Assembly: GCA_964370855.1 (NCBI GenBank)
Contig: CAYJMF010000103.1
Coordinates: 1-16,734 of the forward strand
Length of the DNA stretch: 16,734 bases
From: JAKLKS01 sp964370855
Lineage (GTDB): Bacteria > Planctomycetota > JAJSAM01 > JAKLKS01
Direction of reading: 5' to 3'
Shown: positions 13,341-16,734 of the stretch, piece after piece
Position numbering within the stretch: position 1 is the first letter of the stretch
Layout of the letters: every line of letters begins with the position of its first letter
The notes under the pieces: model-generated
Told to the model about the DNA's origin: nothing
Seen by the model: only the letters and a program-made list of their open reading frames with translations
The model's database searches: none
Made by a program: the position numbers and the translations under genes

Positions 13341-15322
13341 GCGCCGATCTCCTCGCGCTCGAGGCGGAGCGCCTCGTCGCGAAACCGCGCCGCCTCCTCG
13401 AACTCGAGGCGACCCGCGGCGGCGTGCATCGCCCTGCGCAGGGAGGCGATGCGGGCGGCCCGCTCCGCCGGGGCGAGGGGCGGCGCCGAGGGGGCGGCGA
13501 AGGCGGCGGCCTCCTCGCCGTCCCCTGCGGGGACGGCCATGAGATCGCGGACCGGAGTCCGGATGGTGGCCGGGGTGATGCCGTGCTCCTCGTTGTGGGC
13601 GACCTGACGGCGCCGGCGGCCGTCGGTCACGGCGATGGCGCGCTTCATGGAATCCGTGAGGGTGTCCGCGTACAGGATCACCCGCCCTTCCACGTTGCGC
13701 GCCGCGCGGCCGAAGGTCTGGACGAGGGAGCGCTCGCTGCGGAGGAACCCCTCGCGGTCGGCGTCCAGGATGGCCACCAGCGCCACCTCCGGGAGGTCGA
13801 GCCCCTCGCGCAGGAGGTTGATCCCGACGAGCACGTCGAAGACGCCGAGGCGGAGGTCGCGGAGGATCTCCGATCGCTCCAGGGTCTCCACGTCGGCGTG
13901 CAGGTAGCGCACCTTCATCCCGGCCTCGCCGAGGTACTCCGTCAGCTCCTCGGCCATGCGCTTGGTGAGGGTCGTGACGAGGACGCGGAACCCCTTCCCG
14001 ACGACGGCCTTCGCCTCGGCGAGGAGGTCGTCCACCTGGCCGCGGGCGGGCCGGATCTCCACGGCCGGGTCCACGAGCCCCGTGGGGCGGAGGATCTGCT
14101 CCACGACGCGGCTCCCCGCCTTCGCCGTCTCCCAGGGGCCCGGCGTGGCGGAGGTGTGGATGACGCGGCCGAGGAGCCGCTCCCACTCCTCGAAGCGCAG
14201 CGGCCGGTTGTCCAGCGCCGAGGGGAGCCGGAAGCCGAACTCCACCAGCGTCTCCTTGCGCGCCCGGTCGCCGCGGTACATGCCGCCGAGCTGGGGAATG
14301 GTCACGTGGCTCTCGTCCACCACCACGAGGGCGTCGGGGGGGAAGTAGGAGAGCAGCGTGGCCGGGGGCTCGCCGGGGGCGCGGCCGTCGAGGTGGCGGG
14401 AGTAGTTCTCGATGCCGGGGCAGAAGCCGATGGTGCGCAGCAGCTCGAGGTCGTGGCGCGTGCGGCGCTCGAGGCGATCGACCTCCACGGGCTTCCGGGC
14501 GGCCTGGAGCTCGCGGAGGCGCACCTCCAGCTCCGCCTCGATGGCGTCGGCGGCGGCCACGACGCGGTCCTTCGGCGTCACGAAGTGGCTGGCCGGGAGG
14601 ACCGTCGCCTCGGGGGGGGTCTCGAGGACCTCGCCGGTGAGGGGATCCACGAGGGAGATCCCCTCCACCTCGTCCCCGAAGAAGCGCACCCGCACGACGC
14701 GGTCGTCCTCGTAGACGGGGAAGACGTCCACGGTGTCCCCCCGCACGCGGAAGCCGCCGCGGCCGAGCTCGAGATCCTGGCGCCGGTACTGGATGCGGGC
14801 CAGGGCCCGGAGGAAGTCGTCCCGGTCGAGCGCGTCGCCCGCCGCCACCCGGACCCCCATCTCCCCGTAGTTCCCCGGGGAGCCGAGCCCGTAGATGGCC
14901 GACACCGTGGCCACGACGAGGACGTCGGACCGCTCGAGCACGCTGCGCGTCGCGCTGTGGCGCAGGCGGTCGATGCGCTCGTTGATGCTCGCGTCCTTCT
15001 CGATGTAGGTGTCCGTCGAGGGGATGTAGGCCTCGGGCTGGTAGTAGTCGTAGTACGAGACGAAGTACTCCACGGCGTTGTCGGGGAAGAGCTCCTTGAA
15101 CTCGGCGTGGAGCTGGGCGGCCAGGGTCTTGTTGGGTGCCATCACCAGGGTCGGAAGATCGAGGCGCTGCACCGCGTGGGCGATGGTGAAGGTCTTCCCG
15201 CTGCCCGTGACGCCGAGCAGCACCTGGTGGCCCGGCTCCCGCGCCCCCTCGACGAGGGCCTCGATGGCGGCGGGCTGGTCGCCGCGGGGCGTCAGGTCGG
15301 TGCGGAGGTGGAAGGGCGACAG
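13337..15322 (-). CDS. uvrB: UvrABC system protein B (helicase-like subunit), probable CTG start
   Basis: Protein of 661 residues if started at CTG 15322. UvrB verifies damage, loads on DNA and recruits UvrC. Visible: GDQP Q-motif (14-17), Walker A GVTGSGKT (37-44), damage-probing hairpin YYDYYQPEAYIPSTDTY, Walker B VVVDESH, TSATPGPWE, motifs LREGLDLPEVALV and QTFGRAARN, and a C-terminal UVR motif (EFEEAARFRDEALRLERE). The conserved N-terminus (SPFHLRTDLTPRGDQP) is in frame, but no ATG, GTG or TTG lies between it and a TGA at 15343. The codon at the usual start position is CTG, giving M-S-P-F-H-L, with GAGGA about 7-8 nt upstream. The next standard start (GTG 15223) would delete the Q-motif. 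Sequence upstream of the start is a family C repeat, so the original start was probably overwritten. It overlaps uvrC by 4 bp. Confidence 0.9.
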   Translation of the reverse strand: MSPFHLRTDLTPRGDQPAAIEALVEGAREPGHQVLLGVTGSGKTFTIAHAVQRLDLPTLVMAPNKTLAAQLHAEFKELFPDNAVEYFVSYYDYYQPEAYIPSTDTYIEKDASINERIDRLRHSATRSVLERSDVLVVATVSAIYGLGSPGNYGEMGVRVAAGDALDRDDFLRALARIQYRRQDLELGRGGFRVRGDTVDVFPVYEDDRVVRVRFFGDEVEGISLVDPLTGEVLETPPEATVLPASHFVTPKDRVVAAADAIEAELEVRLRELQAARKPVEVDRLERRTRHDLELLRTIGFCPGIENYSRHLDGRAPGEPPATLLSYFPPDALVVVDESHVTIPQLGGMYRGDRARKETLVEFGFRLPSALDNRPLRFEEWERLLGRVIHTSATPGPWETAKAGSRVVEQILRPTGLVDPAVEIRPARGQVDDLLAEAKAVVGKGFRVLVTTLTKRMAEELTEYLGEAGMKVRYLHADVETLERSEILRDLRLGVFDVLVGINLLREGLDLPEVALVAILDADREGFLRSERSLVQTFGRAARNVEGRVILYADTLTDSMKRAIAVTDGRRRRQVAHNEEHGITPATIRTPVRDLMAVPAGDGEEAAAFAAPSAPPLAPAERAARIASLRRAMHAAAGRLEFEEAARFRDEALRLEREEIGA

Positions 15323-15358
15323 GGGACGTTCCTCACTACTTCACTTTTCCGCGTCAGG
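15321..15358. repeat. Family C repeat, single left arm abutting uvrB
   Basis: This is a direct copy of the left arm at 15368-15404 (GGGGACGTTCCTCACT start, TTTTCCGCG then CAGG end), with two differences over 37 bp. It has no partner of its own. On the minus strand it carries the GTGAGGA Shine-Dalgarno-like sequence and the first G of the putative CTG start of uvrB reads off its edge. Confidence 0.85.
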
Positions 15359-15367
15359 CGGGGAGGC

Positions 15368-15459
15368 GGGGACGTTCCTCACTTCTTCACTTTTCCGCGC
15401 CAGGTTCCGGAATGTGCGGGGAATGACCGTGGAAAAGTGAAGAAGTGAGGAACGTCCCC
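15368..15459. repeat. Family C palindromic repeat, complete
   Basis: The arms 15368-15396 and 15431-15459 are a perfect 29-bp inverted repeat (outer GGGGACGTTCCTCAC, inner CTTTTCC) around a 34-bp loop with a TTCCGGAA palindrome. It lies in the 139-bp gap between the zinc-ribbon gene and uvrB, beginning 2 nt after the zinc-ribbon stop codon, and may terminate that transcript. Confidence 0.9.
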
Positions 15460-15461
15460 TG

Positions 15462-16595
15462 CTACAGCGACTCCTCCTCCCCCTCGTCCGCCTGCTTGTA
15501 GAAGGTGGCCCGCTTGTAGCCCGTGGACAGCCACCAGACGTACCACTCCTCGGCGTTCCTCTGGAAGTCGGCGAGGTTCGCGCTGGGGGTGTACTGGAGG
15601 GCGGGGATCTTCTCGTTGTCGTAGCCCGTGATGCGCCGCATGACGTCGTCCACGGACTGGGCGATGACCCCGTCGTCCCGCGCGTCCTTGATGTCCTTGT
15701 ACCCGGAGAAGTCGAGCTTGGCGGCCACGGAGAGGATCCTCGGGATGGCGGCGCGGCCGACCTTGGCGAGCCGCTCCGCGGCCTTGAGGGCCTCGGTCCC
15801 CGCGTCGTGGTCGGCGATCCTCGCCACGTCGGCGTCGATCTGGGTCCGGAGATCGGCGGTGGTGTCGGGCAGGTGGTCGAGGGGCAGGAGCAGTTCGGCG
15901 CGCCCCCTCTTCAGCATCATGCGGAGTTCGCCCTCGCTCTTGGCGTAGTTGCCACCGGTGGGGGGGTTGTCCACGGGGGTGAACTTGTCCGCGGCCTTGG
16001 CGCCCTTGGCGGCGCGGGGCTCGGCCTTGAGGCCGCCCCCCGTGGAGGGGGGAGGCGTGGACGGACCGATGACGGCGGGAAGCGGAACCGGGGCCGGGGT
16101 GCCCGTCGTCCCCGGCGCTCCGCCCGGGAGGAGCGCCGTCGAGCCCTCGCCGCCCCCCTCGCCGCCGCCCTCCGGGGAGAGTTCCCCGCCGGAGCCCTTC
16201 TTCGCCGTCGCCGTGGTCTTCGCCGGCTCCTTCTTCGTCTGCTGCAGGAGGAACACCGTCCCCGCCGCCAGGATGCCGAGGGTCACGAGGCCGAGGACGT
16301 AGAGCATGGCGTTCTGCCGCTGAGGAGGGGGCCCCGCGTGGTGCCTCCCCCGCCCCTCGTCCTCCTCGCCGGCGGCGTGGCGGTCGTGGACCTTCCTCCT
16401 CGCCGCCGCCGCCCGCGCCGACTTCTTGGCGGACCCGGCGCCGTGGGGCTGCCCTCCGTGGCCCCCGTGGGCCGCCTGCCCGTAGACGACCACCGCCGAG
16501 CAGTCCTGGCACTGGAACTGCCCGGGGGCGGCGCCGGGAGGCACCGTATAGCGCTTCCCGCAGCCGGGGCAGGAGACGATCTGGGGCTGGGCCAT
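15462..16595 (-). CDS. Zinc-ribbon, single-pass membrane protein of unknown function
   Basis: Protein of 377 residues that I cannot assign to a characterised family. It opens with a four-Cys zinc ribbon (CPGCGKRY at 9-16 and CQDC at 29-32), similar to the MJ0042/FYDLN-type ribbons common at the N-termini of planctomycete and myxobacterial proteins. A His/Lys/Arg-rich low-complexity stretch follows (about 40-95), then one membrane span (about 97-117, LYVLGLVTLGILAAGTVFLL). After a Gly/Pro/Ala-rich linker (to about 205) comes a globular C-terminus with helical, HEAT-like character (LAKVGRAAIPRILSVAAKLD) ending in an aromatic segment (EEWYVWWLSTGYKRATFY). ATG 16595 has GGAGGA 8 nt upstream. It is the first minus-strand gene and is separated from uvrB by family C repeats, so it is probably a separate unit. 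The HEAT assignment is tentative. Confidence 0.85.
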   Translation of the reverse strand: MAQPQIVSCPGCGKRYTVPPGAAPGQFQCQDCSAVVVYGQAAHGGHGGQPHGAGSAKKSARAAAARRKVHDRHAAGEEDEGRGRHHAGPPPQRQNAMLYVLGLVTLGILAAGTVFLLQQTKKEPAKTTATAKKGSGGELSPEGGGEGGGEGSTALLPGGAPGTTGTPAPVPLPAVIGPSTPPPSTGGGLKAEPRAAKGAKAADKFTPVDNPPTGGNYAKSEGELRMMLKRGRAELLLPLDHLPDTTADLRTQIDADVARIADHDAGTEALKAAERLAKVGRAAIPRILSVAAKLDFSGYKDIKDARDDGVIAQSVDDVMRRITGYDNEKIPALQYTPSANLADFQRNAEEWYVWWLSTGYKRATFYKQADEGEEESL

Positions 16596-16734
16596 GGCGT
16601 GGATCCTCCGTGCGGTGGAGGACCATACTAACGGCGGGAGAGGGGGAGGGTGCGATCAACCGGCAGGGGGGGAGTGACAGGGACCGCCATACTGAACCCG
16701 ACCCAGATTGGCGGCGGGGGCGGGGGCGAGACCC

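Noticed and set aside
11700..13607. 635-codon open frame antisense to uvrC
   Set aside because: It is a shadow of uvrC and the end of uvrB, with biased composition and no motif.
13341..14186. N-terminal extension of uvrC through uvrB
   Set aside because: The extra 280-odd residues are the out-of-frame reading of uvrB. UvrC family proteins start just before the GIY-YIG domain, as GTG 13340 does here with its own Shine-Dalgarno.
13424..15448. 674-codon open frame antisense to uvrB
   Set aside because: uvrB on the opposite strand is unmistakable, and this frame reads through repeat elements and shows no family motif.
16625..16659. Sigma-70-like promoter for the zinc-ribbon gene (TTGATC and TAGTAT on the minus strand)
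   Set aside because: The two hexamers are about 23 bp apart, too far for a normal promoter, and single hexamers in the AT-richer leader are weak evidence.

Overview
This is a very GC-rich bacterial window with long shadow reading frames on both strands. It most resembles an uncultured Planctomycetota genome. The reasons are ECF sigma factors fused through one membrane span to long chains of carboxypeptidase-regulatory-like domains, and a zinc-ribbon/one-TM/low-complexity protein. No rRNA or marker gene fixes the taxon, so this is inference.

The left two thirds (103-10688, + strand) is a tandem array of three paralogs. Each is built as ECF sigma regions 2 and 4, a hydrophobic linker, one transmembrane segment, a Pro-rich stretch, then many beta-sandwich repeats. 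Copy 1 (103-3564) and copy 3 (6711-10688) are intact. Copy 2 (3796 to about 6549) is decaying: it lost sigma region 2 in frame, has a -1 frameshift before the membrane span, a CAG-to-TAG nonsense change and 3' deletions. Copy 2 is also a mosaic, with a copy-3-like sigma half joined to a copy-1-like outer half. All three carry two small conserved nucleotide blocks at the sigma/outer-domain hinge. One is a 26-bp block containing a Shine-Dalgarno-like sequence and two ATG codons just before the membrane span. The other is an AT-rich palindrome of 7-bp arms and 5-bp spacer written in codons otherwise avoided here.

The right third (10795-16595, - strand) reads right to left as a zinc-ribbon membrane protein, uvrB, uvrC and a small transaldolase. 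uvrB and uvrC overlap by 4 bp and the transaldolase follows 35 bp later, so these three probably form an operon. Excision repair and transaldolase are housekeeping functions with no evident link to the sigma array, which converges on them.

The gene boundaries are occupied by long palindromic repeats of three related families (A, B, C). Their arms start with GGGGACG or a close variant. One A element sits inside the loop of a B element. The repeats lie flush with genes: they supply the stop codon of sigma copy 1 and of the transaldolase, begin 2 nt after the stop of the zinc-ribbon gene, and abut the 5' end of uvrB. There no ATG, GTG or TTG remains before the conserved N-terminus, and a CTG preceded by a repeat-derived Shine-Dalgarno is the best start. 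No transposase, tRNA, rRNA or CRISPR array was seen, and no stretch above 300 bp lacks a gene.
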